NCBI GenBank assembly: GCA_014529385.2
Contig: CM043942.1
Location: 61,603,184 to 61,667,183 of the forward strand
Length of the DNA: 64,000 nucleotides
Direction: 5' to 3'
DNA from: Adiantum capillus-veneris
Taxonomy: Eukaryota; Streptophyta; Polypodiopsida; Polypodiales; Pteridaceae
Below, one piece after another: positions 36,301 to 46,095 of this stretch. The notes under the pieces were generated by a model. That model ran no database searches. It had not been told where the DNA came from and saw only the letters and a program-made list of their open reading frames with translations. Positions within the stretch are counted from its first letter, which is position 1. Each line of letters starts with the position of its first letter. A program made the position numbers and the translations under genes.

Positions 36301-37920
36301 TCATACCGTTTGAAATGAGCTTGTCACCATTTGAAACCAATTGTTCCAAGTGGTAATAGGTGAGGATTTTTGCCAGTAGTTTTTTATTGCCCTAGGTGCC
36401 TCGTCAAGTTGCAAGGGTGGTAAGGTACTCTCCCAGGATCGAACTTGAAGTGGTTCATTAGGTGATTCTTGAACACTGGGAGGTGTGGATTCTCTTGTAG
36501 CTTCATGGAGGTCCACTACTATAGATGGAGGCTGTGTAGAAGCTTTTACCTCTATGGATGTATTACATGAGGAGCTAGAAGCTTCATGGGACTCCCCCCT
36601 TCCTGAGCTAGGTGGAACAAATCGTTCTTTCTTTGGTACCCAAACTAGCTCGGGAGCGGGTGTGTAGCATTCCATGATTTTTTCCTTTCCGCGATTTTCA
36701 ATTTGTTTTGGAGCCACAGGATTGGGTTTACATGGGCCAGGTGACAGGTAAAAGCACAATCTACGTTTTGGCACCCAGATTTGATCATTTCCTTGATAGT
36801 AGCCTTGGGCTTCCAATAGTCGTTTAGGGATCCATCGCAACATTTTCTTACTTTTCTTAGAGCAAGTGGTACGTTTCTTACAAGGCTTCTGTTTTTTAGC
36901 ACTAGCTATGGTCACTAAAGAAGCTTTAGGGACCCACTTGTATGTTTTCTTTGTTACCTTAGGATGAGTCTTGTCGGAAGCGATACGCATTGCTTGTAGC
37001 ATATTTAAGGGTATAGGCATTTCATCCCCCTCAGGTGTTACCCAGGTCGTCCCCCTATTTCCCCAAGTGTCTATGGTTGATGCTAGGTGGACCCAATCCA
37101 CATTGTCTGATTCCGTCATACCCGGTAACACATCCATGTAAGGAGAATCTTGGCCAATGTCTGTATCCTTCTTACAAGTGTAACAATATTGTAGTGGGGC
37201 CGAGGGAACTGTGGTGTCAGAGCGATGATCAATAATGGTTTTACTCCCTAAGGGGTGTACCTTACCAGTCACCAAATCCACTCTAAGGACAGAGTCTTGG
37301 AATTGCAAATAGACATGATTTTTAGACCAATCATGAACCATTTGTGCTTCCCTCATGAATGGTCGTCCTAAAATCATTTCATATGACATAAGGTGTTTAG
37401 AGAAATCCATTACAATGAACGTATGTCGTACCTTGTGTCCTAGAACTTTGATCTTAAGATCCTTGAGCATCCCCATAGGTTTGGCTATGGTACCATTTGC
37501 CATCTTTACCACAATGTTAGTAACATTGAGGCGGGGTTTTCCCATGGATTCCCAACAATCTTTTGTAACGATGCTAACTCCCGCACCACCATCAAGAATT
37601 CCCTTTATAGTTAATCCCTTGGTAGTGATGGATAGGGTCGCATTAGACTCGTCGCCTTCAAAATACTGCCCTAATTCGTTAATGGGTACCTCGATCACAG
37701 ACTCGTGTCCATCTAAGTCAAGTGATTGCACATGATTTTCCTCATCAATCATAATCGAGTCAGGCCTATTTGGTTGCGCAAACTGCGGTAATCCCGTTCG
37801 TAGCTCTCCGTTAAGGAATGCTCGAAGTGCAAGGAATAACTCAGGATCTCCATACAGCTTTGCTATGATCGTGGTTCGGACCTCAGAAGACATGAAGTCC
37901 ACTAGTTTGGAAACATTCAT
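36301..37920 (-). CDS. Element D protease fused to W-P-K region
   Basis: Minus strand, 539 codons. The first part matches the end of C's gag-protease (KLVDFMSSEVRTTIIAKL, retropepsin GILDGGAGVSIV at ~109-120, ILGRPFM). After TWVTPEGDEMPIPLNML the frame passes straight into YKWVPKAS, LRWIPKRLLEAQGY, QIWVPKRR and LVWVPKKE, a region that in C lies after integrase. So about 4 kb of pol, including C's second protease-like domain, is absent and the join is in frame. It ends NYWQKSSPITTWNNWFQ. The 105-residue Ser/Pro-rich linker before the end is variable between C and D. Confidence 0.8.
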   Translation of the reverse strand: MNVSKLVDFMSSEVRTTIIAKLYGDPELFLALRAFLNGELRTGLPQFAQPNRPDSIMIDEENHVQSLDLDGHESVIEVPINELGQYFEGDESNATLSITTKGLTIKGILDGGAGVSIVTKDCWESMGKPRLNVTNIVVKMANGTIAKPMGMLKDLKIKVLGHKVRHTFIVMDFSKHLMSYEMILGRPFMREAQMVHDWSKNHVYLQFQDSVLRVDLVTGKVHPLGSKTIIDHRSDTTVPSAPLQYCYTCKKDTDIGQDSPYMDVLPGMTESDNVDWVHLASTIDTWGNRGTTWVTPEGDEMPIPLNMLQAMRIASDKTHPKVTKKTYKWVPKASLVTIASAKKQKPCKKRTTCSKKSKKMLRWIPKRLLEAQGYYQGNDQIWVPKRRLCFYLSPGPCKPNPVAPKQIENRGKEKIMECYTPAPELVWVPKKERFVPPSSGRGESHEASSSSCNTSIEVKASTQPPSIVVDLHEATRESTPPSVQESPNEPLQVRSWESTLPPLQLDEAPRAIKNYWQKSSPITTWNNWFQMVTSSFQTV

Positions 37921-37970
37921 TGGCGTTTTGCAGGGTGTAGGTCCTTGACTAGGAACTGGTAGGTCCTTGA

Positions 37971-40900
37971 CTAGGTCCCGTCCTCACTCCCTTCTTGGAT
38001 GATACTAGATATGGCTAACGGTCTATGGTTCATGTGGGGTGGATGAACTTGCGTGGGAAACACTGTGTCATGAATTTTGATATGCATGGGTTCTGGTTCT
38101 AGTTTCCTTTGAGTCTCCTCCACTAAACCTCTTAGATGTTTCACCTGCTTAATCTCGTCTACAGGGTTTGGGTACGTCCCAATCTTCTTTTTATGATTCT
38201 TCCCTTTTTTCCCCTGCGGTTTATCTTGGGGGTCTTGGATTGGATTTGGAAACACTTGTGGTGTTTTCAGAGGCTCTTTATGGTTTTCTCTTATTCGGTT
38301 TTCATTTGGTTCCATGTTACGGTTTTCTTTGTTGGTCTTTCTCTTTGTGGTATTGGTTCTAGTCTCCATTGTCTCGACTGAATCTGAATCATCCTCGAGG
38401 TCATTCATATACACGGGGTCATCTCCTGTTCCTATGTTTGTTTTGGAACTTGGCTTTGAATTTTCCGTATTCTGCGACTTCTTCCTTCGTGTCTTCTTTT
38501 TCTTTGCTTGGATAACTGACGCGGTATCTCTCTCTTCGAGGATATGTCCTCGCCCTTGAAGCATGGACCGTGTAATCGCATAAGCGGGTGCGACGGGTGG
38601 TATTGGCGATGTCACACTAGCAATTTCGACCAAATTCAGGGATGTGATTTTAGGCGCATTTGGGTTATAGGGGCATTGGGAAATCAAGTGATCTATGCCA
38701 CAACGATTACATGTGAGTATTGGCATTGCAAACGTGCTCCCTTGATTCATTTGCATCTGTGAAGCATTCTTTTGCAGCCTAATAGGGCACTCCGCTGCTC
38801 GATGTGGTCCACCACACTCGTAGCATTGAAGAGGTGGCCTCCTAGCCTGGATGTTGATATTTTGACCTCTGGATGCGACAGCAGCAGCTTGATAAACCGG
38901 CTTGACTTGTCCCCAACAATCTTCCATGTAGTATATAGGACATTCTTCCAATGTATCAAGTCCGTAGGCAATACTAGTGTCTATTTCCTCCTCACAGCCA
39001 TCTGCATAAGCATTAGATGGCTCGCAACCCACTTGGTTCATAGGGGCGACCCTTGGATGCGGGGGCTGCGGTCCTGCCACAGGAGGTGGTAGCGGTGTAG
39101 CTTGTACAACAGTTCGAGATCTAGGGACCATGTGTTGCGGTAGTTTCTCAACAGGTGGAGCAGGCATCAATACAGGAGCTCGAGGCGCATCCGTCCAGGC
39201 TACAGGTGGTCTATTTGCCATCATACGTTTGATCATTAAACAATCCTTAGATTGGTGACCATACCTACCACATGCGTTGCAAGTTCCATTAAATTTTACT
39301 CTAAACGTACGGCACTCACTAGTGCTATGTGGACCTAAGCAAATGGAACACCATTGTTGCTCCCTTCTTGGATACATGTGACTATTTGGAGGGGGTCGAT
39401 TATCCTTAAGAGACTCTTGGATTGCCTTGGTGAGGTCTGTCAAGAATGTCTCAAATACCTTTGGCTCATTGGCAATGGGCTTTGCAGTCATGGGTTCATA
39501 GTCAATGGCTTGTGAGCTAGTGGATCTCGTGTCAGTAGACACCCTCATGCCTGCTATCATCAAGTTGTCCTCTAGTTGAATTGCATTGACAGTGACATCT
39601 TCCCAGGTTGTGATACCTCTAATCACTAGTCCATTATAGATTCCTTCATTCCTCAACCCTCGAATGAATCGATCAAGCAGTTGGTTATTGTTGAAGCACT
39701 CATTTACAGGACAGCGAGAGTTTAAGTGCTTTAGACGACTAATGAAGTCCCTTACTGACTCTCCTTCCTTACGTTCGGCCTTCTGTAGCTGAGATGCTAC
39801 ACCCCAAAGCACACCTTCTCGTATGTACTCCTTTAGAAACAACCTTCGAAGGGTAGGGTAGATTGTTTTCTCGTCCACCCTTAGGGTTCTATACCAATCT
39901 CCAGCCTTCCCACTTAATGTCAAGCTTAAGGCATTGCACTTATGTAGTTCGTTGCGTTCCCCTAAGGAATCACATACTTGTTCAAACACTTCAATGTGTT
40001 TCCTAGCATCTTCGTCCCCATTGAATTTTTGCGTGAGTTTGGCAATTTGTACTGCCTTACTTCTAGGCTCTCTATCAGATGCATGACGCATATTTTCCGC
40101 GATAGATCGACCTATGGTTTGAGCAAACGCTGCCAAGTCACCTATGTGAGGAGGCAGGGCCGGTGGAGGTACTCTTGGAATCATATGTGGGAGAGGGACG
40201 GGTGCCGGTCTTGGCATATGTGTGGATGATGCAGGATATGGAACATAGCCGGGCATAGGTCCACTCGGATAAGAGCTAGGGAGCGGCACTCGAGGAGCAT
40301 AAGCAAGTGGTACAATTGGAGGTGTGGGGGCCATGTGTGCATAAGGGGCTAGAGGCACATATGGTCGAGGCCCCATATTAGGTACCAGGACACTAGGTAG
40401 TGGCACTGCACTAACCGTAGATGTCATCGGTACATTCTCTGTCAGGCCTATCCCTGGAGTGAGCACTGGGTTTTCCTTAATAGAGGGTTGAGCCAAGTTA
40501 GGGAAGCTAAAGTTTTCGCTCGGAGGCTCAGATTGCATAGAGACCCCAGGTGAAATGACGTAAGATGGGTCCATGGGGCTCATTAGAGGAGTCTCCATTT
40601 GTGATAGAGTAGGCTGTTGAGCCTTGCTCGTATCCAAAAATCTCATGGGGCCAGTTGAGAATATATTTACCCCTCGGTTTTGCCTTTCTGATTGAATAAT
40701 GCCATGGATAACATTACAGATCATTTTCTGTTGATCTTCGATGCTCGTGGCACTAGAGGTAGATTGTACAATCTCTATCCATCCTACATGGTAGGCGTGG
40801 CCAGAGTGTAGATCCGTCAACACCTCAGTGTGGAGGTCGTATGTCCAATGATCATTAATGAACAATCCTTCTAGAGTCGACGTGTTAACGGTTTCTTGTG

Positions 40901-41405
40901 AGGTAGAAGCAATGTTGCTCCCCGTGGTTTTACTTGTCACCAACGGTACTCTAGAGGGAACTTCTGAAGGAGGCAGCTCAACAGGGCCTTCTTGGTAAGA
41001 AGTTGGTAGGATATCCACATGGACACTCTTAAGGGGTGTGGGGTCCACGTGCGATGTGAAAGGAGAGTCCACTTTCCCACCCCCTTCGTGTGCTTCATTT
41101 GCATCAGGTTCCGAGCGAGTAGCTCTACCTAATGTTTCCATGAAACGGCTAAACATACTAGTACTAGGCTGTGGAGCTTCGGGAGGTGCATGGCCTTCTC
41201 TCTCAGTGTTTTGGGTAGGGTATGCTTCCATGATTTCTGAGTCGGAGGAGGAATCACTAGCGGCTATTTTAGGGTCTTGGGTGGTGCTACCTTGTGTCCC
41301 CGCTGAGGGTCTAGAGCTTATCGTGGATGGATAATGGGTATCCGTATGAACAGAGGCACCCTCAATATGCTCGTGTTCTAGCACCCGCCCAGAGCGTAAG
41401 TGCAT
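37971..41405 (-). CDS. Element D gag, intact 1,144 codons
   Basis: Minus strand. Starts MHLRSGRVLEHEH and runs unbroken through the Pro-rich region, capsid core (AKLTQKFNGDEDARKHIEVF; LSGKAGDWYRTL) and four zinc knuckles: CSICLGPHSTSEC and CNACGRYGHQSKDC (~685-730), CYECGGPHRAAEC (~858), CNRCGIDHLISQC (~898). It stops at EEGSEDGT-stop, where an ~100 bp deletion next to a repeated CCTAGTCAAGGACCT has removed the continuation present in C and made a TAG. Gag packages the element RNA. It is nearly identical to C's gag but without C's frameshift and stop. Confidence 0.9.
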   Translation of the reverse strand: MHLRSGRVLEHEHIEGASVHTDTHYPSTISSRPSAGTQGSTTQDPKIAASDSSSDSEIMEAYPTQNTEREGHAPPEAPQPSTSMFSRFMETLGRATRSEPDANEAHEGGGKVDSPFTSHVDPTPLKSVHVDILPTSYQEGPVELPPSEVPSRVPLVTSKTTGSNIASTSQETVNTSTLEGLFINDHWTYDLHTEVLTDLHSGHAYHVGWIEIVQSTSSATSIEDQQKMICNVIHGIIQSERQNRGVNIFSTGPMRFLDTSKAQQPTLSQMETPLMSPMDPSYVISPGVSMQSEPPSENFSFPNLAQPSIKENPVLTPGIGLTENVPMTSTVSAVPLPSVLVPNMGPRPYVPLAPYAHMAPTPPIVPLAYAPRVPLPSSYPSGPMPGYVPYPASSTHMPRPAPVPLPHMIPRVPPPALPPHIGDLAAFAQTIGRSIAENMRHASDREPRSKAVQIAKLTQKFNGDEDARKHIEVFEQVCDSLGERNELHKCNALSLTLSGKAGDWYRTLRVDEKTIYPTLRRLFLKEYIREGVLWGVASQLQKAERKEGESVRDFISRLKHLNSRCPVNECFNNNQLLDRFIRGLRNEGIYNGLVIRGITTWEDVTVNAIQLEDNLMIAGMRVSTDTRSTSSQAIDYEPMTAKPIANEPKVFETFLTDLTKAIQESLKDNRPPPNSHMYPRREQQWCSICLGPHSTSECRTFRVKFNGTCNACGRYGHQSKDCLMIKRMMANRPPVAWTDAPRAPVLMPAPPVEKLPQHMVPRSRTVVQATPLPPPVAGPQPPHPRVAPMNQVGCEPSNAYADGCEEEIDTSIAYGLDTLEECPIYYMEDCWGQVKPVYQAAAVASRGQNINIQARRPPLQCYECGGPHRAAECPIRLQKNASQMQMNQGSTFAMPILTCNRCGIDHLISQCPYNPNAPKITSLNLVEIASVTSPIPPVAPAYAITRSMLQGRGHILEERDTASVIQAKKKKTRRKKSQNTENSKPSSKTNIGTGDDPVYMNDLEDDSDSVETMETRTNTTKRKTNKENRNMEPNENRIRENHKEPLKTPQVFPNPIQDPQDKPQGKKGKNHKKKIGTYPNPVDEIKQVKHLRGLVEETQRKLEPEPMHIKIHDTVFPTQVHPPHMNHRPLAISSIIQEGSEDGT

Positions 41406-42138
41406 GTGCTTTTGATACCCTAAGGTGTCGAAAAGCTGCTCTAGGAGGCCTTGTGACTAGTTTTTAGCGTGTTTTTTGTTTGTTTTTTTGCTAGATTTTT
41501 TAGAGCGTGTCGTGGAATGGGCCGTGTGATAGCTCGAAACGAGCGTATCGGTCAGAGGGTCGTGCCGTGCTTTATAGCCCTCCGTTTGGTCACTCTATGC
41601 CCTCGGAATCCCTAAAACTGTCAATTTCCAGTAGGGAACTAAGCCCAAACTAGAAAGTCTAAGGGTGCAAGTGGGAAGAGAAAGGAGGAGAGTGGAGGAC
41701 TTGTCCCACATGCTCTCATTCTCTCTTGAGGGAGTAGGGTATATATATAAGAGTGAGTCTAGTATATATCATAAGACTGAGGACTGAGGCCTGGGCCTAG
41801 GCGTGGGCTTGGGCTTGTGATCCTGATCCCGATCTATCTTTTATACAAACTAACCCGTCCGTTTTAAGAGTCACGTTTTTTATTTTCGAGAAATGCAGAA
41901 AATTGAAAACGCCGAACTTGAAAATGCAGAAATTGCAGAAATTGAAAAAACGCAGACAATAACAGAAATTGAAATTTGACAACAAATGCAGAAAACGCAA
42001 AAAACAGAAATCTCCACACACTCCTTCCCTGCCTTTCCTATGAAATTGCCTTTCCTATGATAGAAATTGCACCACAAGGAAGCGTAAAGTGCCAACCGAG
42101 CTTAGTGTAGGGCATATCCCCGGCAACGGCGCCAAAAA
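41406..42138 (-). other. Element D leader and primer-binding site
   Basis: The primer-binding site at 42117-42138 reads TTTTTGGCGCCGTTGCCGGG on the minus strand, directly inside the 5' LTR. The leader otherwise has AG/AAATTGCAG-rich repeats (41890-42000), no ORF. Confidence 0.8.
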
Positions 42139-42381
42139 TGTGCGCTCCTTGCCGCACTGTCGAAGCAAAGGACTTGCCAATACACCGTGTGCGAGCCACA
42201 AACGGCTCCAAGCACACAACAAGCCTACACTAGCAAGCTCAAGAAAACAAAGGGTGTGTCACTCACCGCTCTACGCTCACCTTCGTGGTGGATTCCTCGC
42301 CGCGATGAAGAAGAAGCTGCAGTCGTGCCACGCTCAACCGCTTCGCCGCCGTCGTGCCTTCGTAATGCTCGATCGCACACA

Positions 42382-42425
<44 letters not shown>

Positions 42426-42718
42426 AGGAGGTGAAGAAGAAGAAGATGGAGATGGAGCAAGAGCACTCTTCAATTGCACAAATGAGAGAATGAGTAAAAA
42501 TTAGGTTTAGTTGGCTTTTATAGGAGCTCACCCCATTCACACTTGGGCGCCCATGCTTAGCCAACTAACCCTTTGAATGTCCAAGTTAAAGTGCGCCTCT
42601 CATCGGCGATCACTCTACCTTTCCCTACAGGTCCGACAAGCCCGGTACCTGACTCTACCAAATACATAATACGCGTCAATCGTAGGTGATGGGTGTCAGT
42701 GTGCCGTGAGGGTTAACA
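42139..42718 (-). repeat. Element D 5' LTR
   Basis: 580 bp, ends TGTGCG...TTAACA in plus reading, followed by TSD GATAC. Near-identical to 34109-34684. Confidence 0.9.
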
Positions 42719-43221
42719 GATACTATGAAGGAAATGATCAAATCTGGGTGCCCAAACGTAAAGTGTACTCAAACCTGTCACCTGGCCCATGTAAACCCAA
42801 TCCTGTGGCTCCAAAACAAATTGAAAATCGCGGAAAGGAAAAAATCATGGAATGTTACACACCCGATCTAGAGCTAGTTTGGGTACCAAAGAAAGAACGA
42901 TTTGTTCCACCTAGCTCAGGAACAGGGAAATCAAATGAAGCTTCTTGCTCTTCATGTAGTTCCTATACGCAAATAGAAGCTTCGACACAAGCTCCACCTA
43001 CCATTGTACATATCCATACAAGCACGAAAGAGTTTGCACCTCCCGGGGTAAGTTCACCATCTACAACAACGTTGCCAATAAAATCATGGGAGAGTACCTT
43101 ACCACCCTTGCAACTAGATGAAACGCATAGGGCGGTCGAAAACTATTGGTTAAAACCTTCACCCATAACAACTTGGAACAATTGGTTTCAAAAGGTGATG
43201 ACCTCCTTCCAAAAGGTATGA
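42719..43221 (+). CDS. Element C 3' ORF, second part
   Basis: Continuation of 33164-34108 after element D. Contains QIWVPKRK and LVWVPKKE, then a Ser/Thr/Pro-rich linker, KSWESTLPPLQLDE and ITTWNNWFQKV, ending at a TGA near 43219. Together with the part before D there are four W-[VI]-P-K motifs. The matching region of element D is conserved in order and spacing, which suggests the segment matters to the element. No similarity to known env or to host proteins was recognised. Confidence 0.65.
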
Positions 43222-43501
43222 TCTACCCAAGGAAGGGGGGAGTGTTTGCTAACCTCAATCATTCACTCGCTCCCCTCTCAACCTTCCTCCCTGACCTCTC
43301 AATTCCAATCTTAGGGAATGTATATATATAGCCTTATACTCATAAAAAACAACAATAGTAAAGAGCAAGAGCGACTAGCAACGAGAGAGCACCCTATTAG
43401 ATCTTACATATAAGTCCAAATTCACCGTGTCAATTCAAGCAACACACAAAAACAACTCTTATGTTTTAAAGGCCTAACCAAATCTATCTGTCTTGTCAGA
43501 A

Positions 43502-43924
43502 ATGGCTACTTCACCAGAGGCATGCACTTCTATTTTTGATGAAAGGTACCCTTTGTCTTTTCCTCAAGTGTTCTACGTATGCTACCCTATACTTTCTTGC
43601 GAATGGGATTTGATAGAGAGCCTTGCATGTGAGAGAAATTTTGAGGAGTTAGAATGGCTGATACGTCTATGGCTAACTAGTTATCCCTACCCAGTAGCGA
43701 ATGTGTCTCCAATGGAACATGCTTATTCTTTTGCACAAGATGAGTATCCACGCATCGCGAGGTTCTTGATTAGCATGCTTGCACAAGAGGATGATGAAGA
43801 GGAACTAATAGAGACCGAGGAAGACTATGGCCTCACGGACAACGATTTTATTTATCTAGATGATGAGGATAGAGGTCTAGCCTTAGGGTGGCCACCCGGT
43901 TTATATAATATCCTCTTTCCTTGA
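43502..43924 (+). CDS. Small acidic ORF at the 3' end of element C, function unknown
   Basis: 140 codons from ATG at 43502 (MATSPEACTSIFDERYPLSF). The N-terminal half is hydrophobic and aromatic (FPQVFYVCYPILSCEWDLIE; LEWLIRLWLTSYPYP). The C-terminal half is strongly acidic (QEDDEEELIETEEDYGLTD). No membrane span, signal peptide or known fold is recognised. It lies between the W-P-K ORF and the LTR on the sense strand, where other Athila/Tat elements carry extra ORFs, and element D has no copy. A captured host fragment is possible. Confidence 0.5.
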   Translation: MATSPEACTSIFDERYPLSFPQVFYVCYPILSCEWDLIESLACERNFEELEWLIRLWLTSYPYPVANVSPMEHAYSFAQDEYPRIARFLISMLAQEDDEEELIETEEDYGLTDNDFIYLDDEDRGLALGWPPGLYNILFP

Positions 43925-44921
43925 TTCTAAAAGGGGTGTTGATAGGTAGGTTAGGGGTCTAGATTGTGTTTTGAGTTTGTTTTTTAGGAGTTTTAATTTT
44001 TCACACTGACATGCCTCCTAGAGGTATAGTGCCTGTTTTTGGATGTGTTAGGTAGGACTTATATGGATCTCCATCCACATGGCTGAGGACATCTGCTTCA
44101 ACGAAATGAGCCACTCCATACCTCTAGGTGTACTACTTTCCATGATTCATGTTGGTGGATATGTATAATTGCTAATAATGATTTTTCATTCTTTGTTTGA
44201 GTGCAATAGTTATGATTGTTATCTGCCATTATAGATGTATAAATTTGTCTTTGCTTAAGTTGATTGAACTCCAGTTTAATCTTATGGATGAGCCTGGAGA
44301 TTAGGAGACCGTGACTTTAGGTTAACTCATTTACTTGACCACTAGGCCTAGCTAATAAAATTATCCGAGTATTTGAGACCTTAGGAATGTTTTAAGCAGA
44401 GAAAGGCTTGCTCACTCAAACAACAAAAAACACTAGTGCGAATACCAAGGAAATGGAAGCAAAAAAACAAAAAACATAAGTGCCACAAATGAAAAATCTT
44501 ACGCTGGAAGAGAAATCCTGGCTTGAATTGGTACTTCACTCACAAAGCTGAAAAGCATAATTAGGGAATCTTGCATTTAGATAATCTTCTTAGCTTAGCT
44601 AGTACTAGAGTAGTTGTTTTAACCTTAGTCATAGCTAACTAATTGATAGACTCACCCATAAGCTCAAAACTCTTGATTAATTAATTTACTCAAAGTGCAA
44701 TTTATTTGTCCTTAATGGCAGTCCAACATTTCATAAATCTTGCATTTACTCATTTCCACATGTACTTTACATTCCCCTCATGATTTATGGCAATATAATT
44801 CCGCTTGCTAAAACAGTGACTTTGCCTTGCAGATTCAAATCTAGATGCTCTACAACATGGACATACCAAGCTTCAACTCAATAGCTTCCGAGGACGGAAT
44901 CTACATCAGGAAGGGGGGCAA
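43925..44921 (+). other. Element C 3' non-coding region and polypurine tract
   Basis: No ORF. The tract AGGAAGGGGGGCAA at 44909-44921 immediately precedes the LTR and primes plus-strand synthesis. Confidence 0.75.
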
Positions 44922-45501
44922 TGTTAACCCTCGTGGCTCACGGACACCCTATCGCCTACGACGGACACTGTAACCGTATTATTTATTTAAGTAGAGTCAG
45001 GCACCGGGCTTGTCAGTCCAATAGGGAAAGGTAGAGTGATCGCCGATGAGAGGCGCACTCTAACACGAACATGCTAGGGTTAGTGGGCTAAGCATGGGCG
45101 CCCAAGTGTGAATGGGGTGAGCTCACATAAAAGCCAATTAAACCTAAAATTTAGTCATTCTCTCATTGTGCAATAGAAGCTGCTCTTGCTCCATCTCCAC
45201 CTTCTCCTTCACCATCTCCTTGTGTGTGTGTGTGTGAGAGAGAGAGAGAGTGTGAGAGTGTGTGTGCGATCGAGCGTTGCGGCGGCACGACGGCGGCGAG
45301 GCGGTTGAGCGCGGCGTAGCGGCGTCTCCCTCTTCTTCGCGGCGAGGAATCCTCTACGGCAGGAGCATAAGGCGGTGAGTGACACACCATTGCCCTCTTT
45401 GAGCTTACTAGTTAAACTAGTTGTGTGCTTGGAGCCGTCTGCGGCTCGTACACGGTGTATCGGCAAGTCCCTTGCTTCGACAGTGCGGTAAGGAGCGCAC
45501 A
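44922..45501 (+). repeat. Element C 3' LTR, first copy
   Basis: TGTTAACCC to GCGCACA, 580 bp, adjoining the polypurine tract. Followed by the 7 bp TTTTCAA and then a second LTR. Its GT/GA microsatellite is shorter than in the 5' LTR. Confidence 0.9.
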
Positions 45502-45508
45502 TTTTCAA

Positions 45509-45808
45509 TGTTAACCCTCGTGGCTCATGGACACCCTATCGCCTACGACGGACACTGTAACCGTATTATTTATTTAAGTAGAGTCAGGCACCGGGCTTGT
45601 CGGTCCAATAGGGAAAGGTAGAGTGATCGCCGATGAGAGGCGCACTCTAACACGAACATGCTAGGGTTAGTGGGCTAAGCATGGGCGCCCAAGTGTGAAT
45701 GGGGTGAGCTCACATAAAAGCCAATTAAACCTAAAATTGAGTCATTCTCTCATTGTGCAATAGAAGCTGCTCTTGCTCCATCTCCACCTTCTCCTTCACC
45801 ATCTCCTT

Positions 45809-45847
<39 letters not shown>

Positions 45848-46090
45848 TGTGTGTGCGATCGAGCGTTGCGGCGGCACGACGGCGGCGAGGCGGTTGAGCG
45901 CGGCGTAGCGGCGTCTCCCTCTTCTTCGCGGTGAGGAATCCTCTACAGCAGGAGCATAAGGCCGTGAGTGACACACCATTGCCCTCTTTGAGCTTACTAG
46001 TTAAACTAGTTGTGTGCTTGGAGCCGTCTGCGGCTCGTACACGGTGTATCGGCAAGTCCCTTGCTTCGACAGTGCGGCAAGGAGCGCACA
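45509..46090 (+). repeat. Element C 3' LTR, second copy
   Basis: A further full LTR of about 582 bp that carries the outer TSD TCAAT (46091-46095). The 7 bp between the two LTRs equals the first bases of the internal region (TTTT) plus its last bases (CAA). Confidence 0.9.
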
Positions 46091-46095
46091 TCAAT

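Larger units (their letters stand above)
34109..42718 (-). mobile_element. Element D: Gypsy derivative without RT and integrase (8.6 kb)
   Basis: Minus-strand relative of element C inserted in C's 3' ORF with a perfect TSD GATAC (34104-34108 and 42719-42723). LTRs at 34109-34684 and 42139-42718 begin TGTGCGCTCC and end GGGTTAACA in plus reading, the inverse of C's LTRs. Internally it has a leader, an intact 1,144-codon gag, and a second frame that fuses the protease directly to the W-P-K region. RT, RNase H and integrase are absent with no remnant. It still has LTRs, primer-binding site and polypurine tract, so it could be copied in trans. Confidence 0.9.
23637..46090 (+). mobile_element. Athila/Tat-like Gypsy element C (own length ~13.8 kb)
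   Basis: A plus-strand Ty3/Gypsy element inserted in plastid ndhH with a perfect TSD TCAAT (23632-23636 and 46091-46095). LTRs begin TGTTAACCC and end GCGCACA. The primer-binding site after the left LTR reads TGGCGCCGTTGTCGGGGA, of the type used by Athila-like elements. The RT motif FLDGYSGYNQI also fits the Athila/Tat clade. Order: LTR, leader, gag, protease, RT, RNase H, integrase, 3' ORF with a second protease-like domain, small acidic ORF, polypurine tract, then two LTRs. Element D is inserted at 34108. gag and pol each carry a few frame lesions, so this copy is recent but defective. Confidence 0.9.

Noticed and set aside
43502-43924. Envelope-like protein at the 3' end of element C
   Set aside because: No signal peptide, membrane span or cleavage-site pattern; left as unknown.
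45509-46090. Independent solo LTR insertion
   Set aside because: No separate TSD around it, and the 7 bp spacer is explained by the ends of the internal region.
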